Shown here one piece after another: positions 41,743-50,911 of a stretch of DNA of 64,000 nucleotides. Every line of letters begins with the position of its first letter. Within the stretch, counting starts at the first letter, position 1. Below the pieces are notes generated by a model. That model did no database searches. It was not told the DNA's origin and was given only the letters and a program-made list of their open reading frames with translations. Source of the DNA: an uncultured Muribaculaceae bacterium (GTDB lineage Bacteria; Bacteroidota; Bacteroidia; Bacteroidales; Muribaculaceae). The position numbers and the translations under genes were made by a program. The DNA is taken from the NCBI GenBank assembly GCA_910577465.1, contig CAJTMM010000010.1, forward strand, positions 4,518 through 68,517, in the 5' to 3' direction.

Positions 41743-42501
41743 TCAGATAACCTCCATATTTGCCTGCAAACGCTGCCGTACCACCTCGTACATAAGTATG
41801 CCGGCGGCTACCGATACATTGAGAGAACCGATATGCCCGAACATGGGTATGGATACAAATGTGTCGCATTGCCGTAGTACCTCGGGTGATATGCCGGTGT
41901 CTTCGGCTCCGAGTACCAGTGCGGTGGGTACGGTGTAATCAGCGGTGGTGTAGTTTATGTCGGCTTTTTCAGATACCGCCACTACCTTGTAGCCGGAGGC
42001 TTTAAGTAGTTTCACAGCACCGAGTGCGGAATGTTCGCGGCACACAGGGATGTGGTGCAGTGCTCCTGCAGATGTTTTCACGGCGTCGGCACCAACGCTC
42101 ACGCTGCCGTGACTTGGAATGACGATGGCGTCGACACCCGCGCATTCACATGTACGGGCTATGGCTCCGAAATTGCGCACATCGGTTATGCCGTCAAGCA
42201 CTACAACGAACGGGAGCACCCCTGACTCATACAGCTCAGGAAGCAGGTGGTCGAGTCTGTGGTATGTGACTGCCGACAGCATTGCCACGACTCCTTGATG
42301 ATTTTTGCGTGTGATGCGGTTGAGACGTTCAACGGGCACCCTTTGGGTCACTATACCGTTGGCGCGAATCATGTCGGACAATTCGGTGGCAAGTGCACCG
42401 GAGAGGTCTTTTTTTATAAAAATCTTGTCAATCTCTTTTCCGGCTTCTATGGCCTCCATTACGGCGCGTATGCCAAATATATAATCAGTGGGGTTCATCA
42501 A
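41743..42501 (-). CDS. rlmB: 23S rRNA (guanosine-2'-O)-methyltransferase RlmB (SpoU family)
   Basis: 252 aa. SpoU/TrmH family: an N-terminal substrate-binding domain (IFGIRAVMEAIEAG) and a SPOUT knot with motif 1 LDGITDVRNFGAIARTCECAG (near 100-120), motif 2 VLGAEDTGIS (near 193-202) and motif 3 IPMFGHIGSLNVSVAAGI. It methylates G2251 of 23S rRNA (E. coli numbering) or a close site. It follows recN by 14 bases and is the end of the conserved dnaN - exonuclease - coaBC - DUF4835 - recN - rlmB string. Confidence 0.93.
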   Translation of the reverse strand: MMNPTDYIFGIRAVMEAIEAGKEIDKIFIKKDLSGALATELSDMIRANGIVTQRVPVERLNRITRKNHQGVVAMLSAVTYHRLDHLLPELYESGVLPFVVVLDGITDVRNFGAIARTCECAGVDAIVIPSHGSVSVGADAVKTSAGALHHIPVCREHSALGAVKLLKASGYKVVAVSEKADINYTTADYTVPTALVLGAEDTGISPEVLRQCDTFVSIPMFGHIGSLNVSVAAGILMYEVVRQRLQANMEVI

Positions 42502-42515
42502 TGTATGGTGGTTTG

Positions 42516-44180
42516 TTAGTGTGATTGGTTAAGAAGATTTGTAGCAGTGGCGCGAGCTTCGGGATTGGTCGGGTCGCCTGCAAGCATCAATGCGAGTTCG
42601 TCGATACGTTGTGGTGCTGTGAGCTCGTTGATGCGTGTGTGTGTGGCGTGTTCATCGTCTTCCTTGAAGACTTTGAAATGGTACCTTCCTTTAGCGGCAA
42701 CTTGGGGCAGGTGGGTTATGGCAATGACTTGCAGACTGGATGAGATGTTGAGCATCATCTGCCCCATGCGATGTGCCACATCGCCGGATACACCGGTATC
42801 AACTTCATCGAATATGATGGACGGCAACTGCATCTTATCGGCTATGATGGTTTTGATGGAGAGCATAAGACGCGATATCTCACCGCCTGATGCAGCTCCG
42901 CCTACAGGTATGGGCTGTTGATTTTTGTTGAATGCAAACCGGAATTCAACACTGTCGATTCCGGTAGGGGACATGTCGGCGGGTGTTACAGCAATTTCAC
43001 AACGTAGATTCTTCATCCCCAGTGGAGTAGCTGTCGCCATAAGCTCGGCTGCGAATGTCTCGGCTGCGGATTTTCGTGCATCGGATATTTTTTTTGCCAT
43101 TTCAGCTGCCAGCCGGTGTGCGCGTCGTGCATCTTTTTCAAGTTCTGCCAATGTGTCATCGCCATCGTCAAGGCGTTCGAGTCGTTTGCGCAATTGTTCG
43201 CGAATCTCTATCAGACGGGTTTCACTGTCGGCATTGTGCTTGCGCATGAGCGAATTGATGTCGGAGATACGTTCCTCAAGATTTTCAAGGTCAGCCGGAT
43301 CGGCATTGAGATTGGCATCGAGAGACGAAAGGGTGTCGGCAATATCGGAGAGCTCGACTATGGCATTGTCCAGACGAGCCGGTATATCGTCCTCTTCGTC
43401 CAGAATGTCGTCGAGTTCGGCACAAGCGTCCTGCACACGGGCGAGCAGCGAAAGAACGTTTCGGCTTCCTTCGGACATTGCCGATACGGCTTCATTGAGA
43501 TTGCTTTTTATTTCAGTCATATTTGCCATGACGTCACGCTCATGCTCAAGTTGCTGAAGTTCTCCCTCTTTTAAATTGAGTTGGTCGAGTTGGTCGAGCT
43601 GATACTGCATGAAGTCGGCATTGTCGCTGTCCTTGGCAATAGCCGCTTTTGTGGCTTTCAGTTTACGCAACGCTTCCCTAAACCGGGTGTACAGGAGTGC
43701 ATATTCTTTCAACCGGGTGCCGTTGCCGGCTATAGAGTCAATGATTTGCCGTTGGAAATCGGCATCGGCAAGAAGTTGGTTCTGATGTTGTGAATGAATA
43801 TCAATTAACCGCAAACCTACTCCTTGGAGTTGAGTCAATGTCACAGGAGAGTCGTTGATGAATGCACGTGAACGTCCGGTAGGAGACAGTTCGCGCCTTA
43901 AAATGCAGCGGGCATCGTCCCATTCTATGTCATTGGCGAAACAGTAATCTTTGAGTGCTGTATTGTTCTCTACATTGAAAATACCCTCAATCACAGATTT
44001 GCGTTCGGTGTGTCGTATTGCCTTGGAATCGGCACGACCTCCGAGCAACATGGATAGAGCCCCAAGCATAATCGATTTGCCTGCACCCGTTTCACCGGTT
44101 ATGATATTAAGCCCCTGATAGAATCGGATGTCGATGTTGTCTATGAGGGCGTAATTGGATATATGGAGTGATTCTAACAT
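42516..44180 (-). CDS. recN: DNA repair protein RecN
   Basis: 554 aa. SMC-like ATPase for double-strand break repair: Walker A ITGETGAGKSIML near residue 30, long coiled-coil arms (about 155-370) and C-terminal VGGAASGGEISRLMLSIK (signature) with Walker B IIFDEVDTGVSG near 455. It binds DNA ends in the cytoplasm. It lies 19 bases downstream of the DUF4835 gene and 14 bases before rlmB. Confidence 0.96.
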   Translation of the reverse strand: MLESLHISNYALIDNIDIRFYQGLNIITGETGAGKSIMLGALSMLLGGRADSKAIRHTERKSVIEGIFNVENNTALKDYCFANDIEWDDARCILRRELSPTGRSRAFINDSPVTLTQLQGVGLRLIDIHSQHQNQLLADADFQRQIIDSIAGNGTRLKEYALLYTRFREALRKLKATKAAIAKDSDNADFMQYQLDQLDQLNLKEGELQQLEHERDVMANMTEIKSNLNEAVSAMSEGSRNVLSLLARVQDACAELDDILDEEDDIPARLDNAIVELSDIADTLSSLDANLNADPADLENLEERISDINSLMRKHNADSETRLIEIREQLRKRLERLDDGDDTLAELEKDARRAHRLAAEMAKKISDARKSAAETFAAELMATATPLGMKNLRCEIAVTPADMSPTGIDSVEFRFAFNKNQQPIPVGGAASGGEISRLMLSIKTIIADKMQLPSIIFDEVDTGVSGDVAHRMGQMMLNISSSLQVIAITHLPQVAAKGRYHFKVFKEDDEHATHTRINELTAPQRIDELALMLAGDPTNPEARATATNLLNQSH

Positions 44181-44199
44181 TCGTTGAGTATGGTTGGGG

Positions 44200-45123
44200 T
44201 TATTTTGTTTCCGGAGGATTCTTGATATTGATGAGGCGTGATTGCTCGGTGGGGTAAAGCATCATAAGCATGTCGTACACGCCATCGCGTTCGCCTTGTG
44301 AACCTGTGCTGTATATATTTACAAGCTCGTCAAGCTTCGCATCGCGCCACATGGACAGCGCCACTGACATTGGCGCTTTGTCATAGACGGTGCGCAAGTT
44401 CTCGAGAGCGGATGTTATGGTGGCGCGTCCTTTGGTCGGACTTACCGACATTTCGTCAAGTCCTTTACGGTGATATTGGTACAGGAGGTCGCGCATTACA
44501 GATGTGGCAGGATCGGTATAAGCCGATAATACCGCTGCACGGTTGCGGTTATCCTCAAATGTTTTCCATCCTGTTTCACCCGACGATTGCGCGAGTTGCA
44601 CTATAGTGGAAAGCCGGTCGTAATATTGTTGTCCGCCACGTGGAGAGAAGGAGTCGAAGTCAAGTGCGAGAATCAAGTAGGCATAGTAATTGAGTATAGC
44701 CGTGAGATTACTTTCCATAGTGGTCTCAGAAAACACCAGCGGTTCGTGCTCGCGGTATGTGAATTCAATCTTGGTATCCTTGAAGTTAAGAAGTGTGGTG
44801 GTATATGAGCTGTTATATACCGGTCGTGTAGCTTGAACCTGAAGGTCGCCTTTAAGAATATCGTCGGTATATTCGGTGATGGTGAAGAACAGGCGGCATT
44901 CGATTTTTTCGTTAGGCGAGAACTGTGCCGACGTGAACTTGGTGGTGTTCATGTATTCGTTAACAGCTTCCTGAAGGGTTTCAAAAATCTGTTCGTTGCC
45001 TTGAACTTGTGTGGCATTGACCTCTACATTACATGACAATTCCTGTGCATCGGCATGGAAACTCATGGTTGCAATCGCCAATGATATGAACAATAATATT
45101 ATGGTGTATGGGTATCTGCTCAT
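44200..45123 (-). CDS. DUF4835 family protein (PorD-like, T9SS-linked)
   Basis: 307 aa. The signal peptide ends near residue 27 (HADAQ). The DUF4835 pattern is clear: ELSCNVEVNATQVQGNEQIF, FETLQEAVNEYMNTTKFTSA, IECRLFFTITEY, then LNYYAYLILALDFDSFSPRGG. In Flavobacteriia this family is annotated as PorD and is linked to the type IX secretion system; the name is from memory and the role here is inference. It overlaps coaBC by 4 bases (45120-45123) and precedes recN, the arrangement seen in other Bacteroidetes. A T9SS cargo protein is encoded 3.3 kb downstream. Confidence 0.85.
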   Translation of the reverse strand: MSRYPYTIILLFISLAIATMSFHADAQELSCNVEVNATQVQGNEQIFETLQEAVNEYMNTTKFTSAQFSPNEKIECRLFFTITEYTDDILKGDLQVQATRPVYNSSYTTTLLNFKDTKIEFTYREHEPLVFSETTMESNLTAILNYYAYLILALDFDSFSPRGGQQYYDRLSTIVQLAQSSGETGWKTFEDNRNRAAVLSAYTDPATSVMRDLLYQYHRKGLDEMSVSPTKGRATITSALENLRTVYDKAPMSVALSMWRDAKLDELVNIYSTGSQGERDGVYDMLMMLYPTEQSRLINIKNPPETK

Positions 45124-46316
45124 AAATCCACTATGGCATGAAGGATGTCTTTTGCCACCTCTGTTTTTGATTTCACGGGGAAATCCATGGCACTGCCTTT
45201 AGCCGTAATTATCGTTATTTTGTTGGTGTCAGTACCGAATCCTGCCTGGGGATCGCGTAGGGAGTTCAACACTATCATGTCGAGATTCTTTGAGTCGAGT
45301 TTCAATTTGGCATTGGCTTCCTCATGGTCGGTTTCAAGTGCAAAACCTACGAGAATCTGTCCGGGATGTTTCTGTCGACCGAGAGTGGCGGCGATATCGG
45401 GATTTTTGACAAGTGTTATAACGGGGACTTCGTCCTTCTCACGCTTAATCTTTGTAGAGTAGGTGTGTGCGGGCGCATAATCCGCCACTGCCGCGCACAT
45501 GATGGCTATATCGGTATCTTGGAACCGTTCGGTGCAGGCATCGCACATCTCACGAGCCGATTCCACCTTGACCACGTTAACCGAACGCTCTTCGGGAGCG
45601 ATGGATACGGGACCGCTAACCAATGTCACCTCAGCTCCCATGCGGGCTGCGGCGTCGGCTATGGCGTATCCCATCTTGCCGGTGGAGAAATTACCTATGA
45701 ATCTCACCGGGTCTATGCGTTCGTATGTGGGGCCTGCGGTAATCAGCATCTTTTTCCCGGCGAGTGGTTTTGCGGTGCAGAAGAAATCTTCAAGCACTTT
45801 TACTATATTCTCAGGTTCTTCCATACGCCCTTTGCCTACGAGATGGCTTGCCAACTCTCCTGATGCGGGTTCTATGATGTGATTGCCATAGCTGCGCAGT
45901 GTCTCGAGGTTGCGTTTTGTGGATGGGTGAGCCATCATGTCAAGATCCATAGCCGGAGCCACGAACACCGGAGCTTTTGCCGAAAGATATGAGGTGACGA
46001 GCATGTTATCCGCCACGCCGCATGCCATTTTTGCTATGGTACATGCCGTGGCGGGTGCTATCACCATTGCGTCGGCCCATAGACCGAGGTCGACGTGGCT
46101 GTGCCATTCACCGGTGTTTGCCGTGAAGAATTCACTTATGACCGGTTTGCCGCTTAAAGCCGATAATGTGACGGGGGTAATGAATTCTTTTCCCGACGGA
46201 GTGATTATAACTTGTACTTCAGCTCCTTTTTTAATGAGCAAACGCAAAAGCATTACCGATTTATAGGCGGCAATTCCACCGGTAATTCCGAGTATTATAT
46301 GTTTTCCGGCAAGCAT
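45120..46316 (-). CDS. coaBC: Bifunctional phosphopantothenoylcysteine decarboxylase / ligase
   Basis: 398 aa. It makes 4'-phosphopantetheine for coenzyme A: the C-terminal CoaB ligase joins cysteine to 4'-phosphopantothenate and the N-terminal CoaC flavoprotein decarboxylates the product. CoaC motifs are LGITGGIAAYK (residues 8-18), the active-site His in EWHSHVDLGLWADA and PAMDLDMMAHP (PxMxxxM). The CoaB part begins near 188 with ITAGPTYERIDPVRFIGNFS and TGKMG. It lies 18 bases after the exonuclease gene and overlaps the DUF4835 gene. Confidence 0.96.
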   Translation of the reverse strand: MLAGKHIILGITGGIAAYKSVMLLRLLIKKGAEVQVIITPSGKEFITPVTLSALSGKPVISEFFTANTGEWHSHVDLGLWADAMVIAPATACTIAKMACGVADNMLVTSYLSAKAPVFVAPAMDLDMMAHPSTKRNLETLRSYGNHIIEPASGELASHLVGKGRMEEPENIVKVLEDFFCTAKPLAGKKMLITAGPTYERIDPVRFIGNFSTGKMGYAIADAAARMGAEVTLVSGPVSIAPEERSVNVVKVESAREMCDACTERFQDTDIAIMCAAVADYAPAHTYSTKIKREKDEVPVITLVKNPDIAATLGRQKHPGQILVGFALETDHEEANAKLKLDSKNLDMIVLNSLRDPQAGFGTDTNKITIITAKGSAMDFPVKSKTEVAKDILHAIVDL

Positions 46317-46334
46317 CGTTATGGAGATAGAATA

Positions 46335-47114
46335 TTAGTGTTTTCGACGTTCGAGTTCAATGCGCATGTGTATGCGGGCAAACGCATCCTTGGTGTTTTG
46401 AGGAAAATCCCCTTGCATAATCCATCCGTAGTAGCCCATGTCGGACCGCAACACATCTTCGGCAATCTTTCCCTTGTACTTACCGAAATTGATAACCTCA
46501 CGTTTCTTATCGTCGTAGACCAGTCGTCCGGCAATATCCACGTTGCGGGTATGAGACGAATATTCCGAAAGTGCTGCCATATCGTTGGGCAGGTCGGTAT
46601 ATCGGTCGAGTTGTGCTTTGAGTACTTCGTATGTGGCGCGTGTGTCGGCGCATGCCGAATGTGCGCCCTCGAGGTTCTTGCCACAATAAAATTTGTATGC
46701 GGCTATGAGGTTGCGTGGTTCCTGCTTGTGGAATATTGTCTGTACATCAATGAACCGGGTGTTGGTGAGATCAAGCACGACTCCGGCGCGATGAAATTCC
46801 TCGAGTAGCAACGGAATATCGAAACGATTGGAGTTGAATCCGGCTATATCGCTGTCGCGGAATATCTCTGCAAGGCTGGCAGCTATCTGTCGGAATGTAG
46901 GTTCATCTGCCACATCCTCGTCGGTTATGTGGTGTACTTCAGTAGCTTCCTCGGGAATGTGCATCTCGGGATTAATGCGGCGGGTGCGTTCAATCTCTTC
47001 ACCACCGGGCATCACTTTGATAAGGGATATTTCCACGATGCGGTCGTGGGTGATGTTGGTACCGGTGGTTTCGAGGTCGAAAAATATTGTTGGTTTTGTA
47101 AGGTTGAGTTCCAT
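46335..47114 (-). CDS. DnaQ-like 3'-5' exonuclease
   Basis: 259 aa. DEDDh exonuclease: motif I FFDLETTGTN (residues 11-20), motif II GFNSNRFDIPLLLEEF near 92 and motif III GAHSACADTRATYEVL near 150 (His and Asp). The C-terminal ~70 residues add a conserved VINFGKYKGK and a helical tail found in Bacteroidetes members. It may act as proofreading epsilon subunit or as a separate nuclease. It sits 13 bases downstream of dnaN, the beta clamp, which supports a replication role. Confidence 0.93.
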   Translation of the reverse strand: MELNLTKPTIFFDLETTGTNITHDRIVEISLIKVMPGGEEIERTRRINPEMHIPEEATEVHHITDEDVADEPTFRQIAASLAEIFRDSDIAGFNSNRFDIPLLLEEFHRAGVVLDLTNTRFIDVQTIFHKQEPRNLIAAYKFYCGKNLEGAHSACADTRATYEVLKAQLDRYTDLPNDMAALSEYSSHTRNVDIAGRLVYDDKKREVINFGKYKGKIAEDVLRSDMGYYGWIMQGDFPQNTKDAFARIHMRIELERRKH

Positions 47115-47127
47115 TATGGATTAAGTG

Positions 47128-48252
47128 TTAATCAACTATGTTCATTGGCATCAGAATCATGAGTAGTTCGCATTCCGGGTCGTTCTCAGCCGGCAAGCAT
47201 AGGGCAGGGCGGCTGGGGTCGGCGAGCTTAATCATGATGTCGGAGGTGGAGAAGGTTGATAATATTTCAACAAGATATTGGCTTCCGAAACCTATGAGAA
47301 GGTCATTGCCGGAATAGTTGCAGGGGACAGATTCCCAACCCGATGTTCCGAAGCTGTTGTCGCAAGCTCTCAGAGTCACCTGAGTGGATGTGAACTTGAA
47401 TTTGACAAGACCACCTCCTTCGTCACCGAATACAGCCACGCGGCGTACGGCATTGAGGAATGACTGGCGATCGACCGTAAGTACGTAGGGGTTCGATGCC
47501 GGAATCACACGGTTGTAATCAGGGAAATTGCCCTTAATCAGGCGACAGTCGAATGTGAAGGATGGCGATTCAAATACTACTGAGGTAGGGCTTACGGTTA
47601 CCTTAATGTCGCTCTCCTTCGCGAACACGTTTTTAAGCACTGTGGCACCTTTGACGGGGAGAATGAACGAACATGTCACTCCCGGCTTGGATGTGCCGTT
47701 GGTGTATTTGACGAGTTTGCGTGTATCTGTGGATACGAATATTATGGCGTCAGGCTTAACATCCCAAAGAATACCCATCATCTGCGGGCGAATCTCATCT
47801 GTGCCTACCGCGAACATGGTGTTTTCGATACCTTTTAGAACCTGTTCAGTAGTGCATGAGAATGTAATCTTGTCGCCCTCGGTGGTGCCTTTTTTATCCG
47901 GGTACTCCACGCCATTGATTGCCACAGTGTTGTAGCATCCGTTGCTATATGAAATCTTTACTTCAAGGTTTTCGTCGTCGATGTCGAAGGTAATGCCTTG
48001 GTCGGGCATTTCCTTAAGCAGCTCCACTATACGGCGGGCGTCGAGACAAAGACGTCCTGAGCCTTCAGCGTCGGTGACACGCAGGCGGCCAACGAGAGAG
48101 TTTTCCATGTCGGCTGCCTTGATGGTCAATAAATCGTCCTCAAGAATGAATAGGAAATTGTTGAGGATAGGCATTGGGTTCTTGGCATTGATGATTTTGC
48201 TCACTGACGACACAAAGTTGTAGAGAGTCTTGCTTGAAACGTTGAATTTCAT
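47128..48252 (-). CDS. dnaN: DNA polymerase III sliding clamp (beta subunit)
   Basis: 374 aa, the normal length with three beta-clamp domains (MKFNVSSKTLYNFVSSVSKII at the start, and a C-terminal LILMPMNIVD in place of the usual MPMRI/L). It holds the replicative polymerase on DNA. It is the first gene of the dnaN - exonuclease - coaBC - DUF4835 - recN - rlmB string. It is separated from the upstream PBP1A gene by 60 bases. dnaA is on the same strand 11 kb away, not adjacent as in many other bacteria. Confidence 0.96.
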   Translation of the reverse strand: MKFNVSSKTLYNFVSSVSKIINAKNPMPILNNFLFILEDDLLTIKAADMENSLVGRLRVTDAEGSGRLCLDARRIVELLKEMPDQGITFDIDDENLEVKISYSNGCYNTVAINGVEYPDKKGTTEGDKITFSCTTEQVLKGIENTMFAVGTDEIRPQMMGILWDVKPDAIIFVSTDTRKLVKYTNGTSKPGVTCSFILPVKGATVLKNVFAKESDIKVTVSPTSVVFESPSFTFDCRLIKGNFPDYNRVIPASNPYVLTVDRQSFLNAVRRVAVFGDEGGGLVKFKFTSTQVTLRACDNSFGTSGWESVPCNYSGNDLLIGFGSQYLVEILSTFSTSDIMIKLADPSRPALCLPAENDPECELLMILMPMNIVD

Positions 48253-48312
48253 CGGATGTATGATTTTGTAGTTATTATTCTTATGATTTATGATTCTGAT
48301 ATATAATGTCTA

Positions 48313-50694
48313 TTAATCAAATATGTCATCGCTGATGGAGCTTTCCGCCACATCTTCAGGTTCTTCCTCGGGCATCTCTCCAAACTGGCTTTCGCACAAA
48401 TTGACTGTCTCCGGGAATGTGAAACGGGCTGATTGCGTATAAGGCAACGACTTGTCGGCATAGACTTTTTTCATAAAGCGCCCATATATGGGGAGTGCCA
48501 TGGATGCTCCTTGTCCATACCCCATGTTATTGAAGTGGATGAACCGTTCCTCTCCGCCCACCCAGGCACCGGCTACAAGCTGCGGAGTGAATCCCATGAA
48601 CCATCCGTCGGCATTGTAGTTGGTAGTACCGGTTTTTCCACCCATCTGTGCGGATATGTTGTATGGCGCACCTCTGAGTCTATGTCCGGTACCGCTGTCC
48701 ACTACATTGAGTAGCATGGAAAGAATGCGGTAGTATGCGGTTTCGCTGATTACCTCAGTATGTTTGGGGTTAAATTCCGATATTATGTTACCGGTACCGT
48801 CGGCTATTGCTGTAACGAATATCGGGTCAACGCGCATACCTTTGTTGGCGAATGCCGTGTATGCTCCCACCATCTCTTTGACAGATACGTCGGCAGGTCC
48901 GAGACATAGCGACAAGGTCGGTTCCAGACGCGATGTGATGCCGAAATTATGCATGGTGCGCACGAGTGCTCCGGGGGACAATTGGCTTATCAACCGAGCC
49001 GAAATCCAGTTGTTGGAGTTAGTCAATGCCCAACGCAGGTCAACCATCTCTCCAACACGGGCTCTGCCGGAACGTGGCATCCAAGTACGTCCATCCTCTG
49101 TGGTAAGTACGGGTTGTGTGTTGGAGAACATGTCGCAGGGGGTATAGCCCTCTTCCATGGCGTAGGTGTAAAGGAACGGTTTAACGGTAGACCCGATTTG
49201 TCGACGTCCGGTAGACACCATGTCATATTGGAAGAATCGGTAGTTAGGACCGCCGACATAGGCTTTGACATGTCCGTTGATGGGGTCCATTGCCATAAAT
49301 CCAGTGCGCAATATATGTTTCTGATGCAGCAGGGAGTCGAGAGGAGTCATTACCGTATCGACCACTCCTGCATAGGTGAATACTTTCATGTCGCGTGGTA
49401 CATTGAAAGCTTCCTTAATCTCACTTTCAGTAGCGCCGGCTTTTTTCATTGTACGGTAACGCTCTGTCTGCCGCATGGCATTGCGGATGAGGTGGTTCAC
49501 GCGTATTTCCGATATTTCTGACCGGTTTGTGGAATAAGGCGCTCCTTTGGAACCTTTTTTCTCACGGAAAAAGGCGGGTTGAAGATATCCTCCGAGATGC
49601 TCGGCTACAGCTTCCTCGGCATAACGTTGCATGCGGGAATCAATGGTGGTGTATATCTTCAGTCCATCGGTGTATATGTCGTATTTCGAGCCGTCGGGCT
49701 TGGGATTTTTTTCAATCCATCCATAAAGGGGGTTGCGTATCCAAGCTATGGAATCGGAGATGTATTTGTCCGTTTCCCACGCTTGATAGTTGGCGCGTTC
49801 AGGCTTCTTGGCACGGAGCATATATCTGATCTCTTCACGCAAGTATGGCGCTATACCTTCGTTGTGGTCACCTACTTTGTGGAAGTCGACAATCAGAGGA
49901 AGCTGTTTTAGGGAGTCCAGTTCAGCTTCGGTAATCATGTCAGCCTTGTACATCTGTTCAAATACCACATTGCGACGCTCGAGAGTGCGTTCAGGATGAC
50001 GGATTGGGTTGTATATGGATGGATTTTTGACCATGCCCACCAGCATTGCCGCCTCTTCGATGTTCAAATCTTTAGGTTGCTTGCCGAAATATACGTATGC
50101 TGCCGATTTGATGCCCACGGCATTGTATAGAAAGTCAAACTGGTTGAGGTACATCTTCAGAATCTCATCCTTGGAGTAAAAGCGTTCGAGCTTGACGGCA
50201 ATCATCCACTCGATGGGTTTCTGCATGGCACGGCTTATAAGTCCGCTGCTCTCAGGTGAATATAGCTGTTTGGCAAGTTGCTGTGTAATAGTGGAGCCGC
50301 CTCCGGCGTTCTTACGTCCGAGCAGAAGCGTCTTGAATCCCACGCGCATCAATGCACGGAAGTCAATGCCTGAATGCTCTTCGAATCGTGAATCCTCAGT
50401 GGCAATCAATGCATTGACTACATTGGGTGATATCTCGTCGTAATCGGCATATATGCGATTGCCTGTGTTGCGGAAATATCGTCCCATTTCTTCTCCATCG
50501 GCAGAATATATTACCGATGCGAATCGGTCGCGAGGATTTTTCAGTTCCTCGACCGGTGGCATGTAGCCAATGACTCCATTGTAGACAAGGAATAAGAAAA
50601 TAAATATAGCCGCAATAAATATTACGAATCCCAACCACATAAGGGTGATTATGCGTAGATGGCGGCGTGATTTATTGTCAGTGTTCTGGTTCAT
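48313..50694 (-). CDS. Class A penicillin-binding protein (PBP1A-like)
   Basis: 793 aa from ATG 50694; the open frame extends to 50745 but the -7 box lies at 50769-50762 and the Met at 50694 starts MNQNTDNKSRRHLRI. A short cytoplasmic tail is followed by a membrane helix (about 17-40). The GT51 transglycosylase domain has TEDSRFEEHSGIDFRAL near 105. The transpeptidase domain has the SxxK motif in QIGSTVKPFL, SxN in TNSNNW and KTGTTNYNADGWFMGF. It polymerises and cross-links peptidoglycan. The C-terminus is acidic (EEEPEDVAESSISDDIFD). Confidence 0.95.
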   Translation of the reverse strand: MNQNTDNKSRRHLRIITLMWLGFVIFIAAIFIFLFLVYNGVIGYMPPVEELKNPRDRFASVIYSADGEEMGRYFRNTGNRIYADYDEISPNVVNALIATEDSRFEEHSGIDFRALMRVGFKTLLLGRKNAGGGSTITQQLAKQLYSPESSGLISRAMQKPIEWMIAVKLERFYSKDEILKMYLNQFDFLYNAVGIKSAAYVYFGKQPKDLNIEEAAMLVGMVKNPSIYNPIRHPERTLERRNVVFEQMYKADMITEAELDSLKQLPLIVDFHKVGDHNEGIAPYLREEIRYMLRAKKPERANYQAWETDKYISDSIAWIRNPLYGWIEKNPKPDGSKYDIYTDGLKIYTTIDSRMQRYAEEAVAEHLGGYLQPAFFREKKGSKGAPYSTNRSEISEIRVNHLIRNAMRQTERYRTMKKAGATESEIKEAFNVPRDMKVFTYAGVVDTVMTPLDSLLHQKHILRTGFMAMDPINGHVKAYVGGPNYRFFQYDMVSTGRRQIGSTVKPFLYTYAMEEGYTPCDMFSNTQPVLTTEDGRTWMPRSGRARVGEMVDLRWALTNSNNWISARLISQLSPGALVRTMHNFGITSRLEPTLSLCLGPADVSVKEMVGAYTAFANKGMRVDPIFVTAIADGTGNIISEFNPKHTEVISETAYYRILSMLLNVVDSGTGHRLRGAPYNISAQMGGKTGTTNYNADGWFMGFTPQLVAGAWVGGEERFIHFNNMGYGQGASMALPIYGRFMKKVYADKSLPYTQSARFTFPETVNLCESQFGEMPEEEPEDVAESSISDDIFD

Positions 50695-50761
50695 TGCAAC
50701 TTGATAAGTAGTAAGGACGCGGAGATGCTCATCGCAAATGTCCAATTATTCTATAATAGTA

Positions 50762-50769
50762 CAAAGATA
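50762..50769 (-). promoter_or_regulatory. -7 box of the PBP1A-like gene
   Basis: Minus strand TATCTTTG (50769-50762), about 68 bases before ATG 50694. No TTTG at the right spacing. It starts the PBP1A-dnaN transcript unit. Confidence 0.5.
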
Positions 50770-50857
50770 GTGATTATTGTACAAAAATGCGAGTTCTTTT
50801 AATTTTATGTGCTATTATTAACAAAAGGAAATGCGTTAAATTAGCGTAATATTAAGT

Positions 50858-50889
50858 GCGGTGTGCCCGAGGGTATTCGGACACACCGC
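50858..50889 (-). terminator. Terminator of the CBM20-MalQ gene
   Basis: 13-bp stem with one mismatch (50858-50870 with 50877-50889), 22 bases after the malQ stop on the minus strand. The T-run is weak. Confidence 0.6.
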
Positions 50890-50911
50890 CTGAGATATAG
50901 CGTGTGGTGAG

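Noticed and set aside
42925..43557. 210-codon plus-strand frame inside recN
   Set aside because: Ser/Arg-rich mirror of the recN coiled coil; not a protein-like composition.
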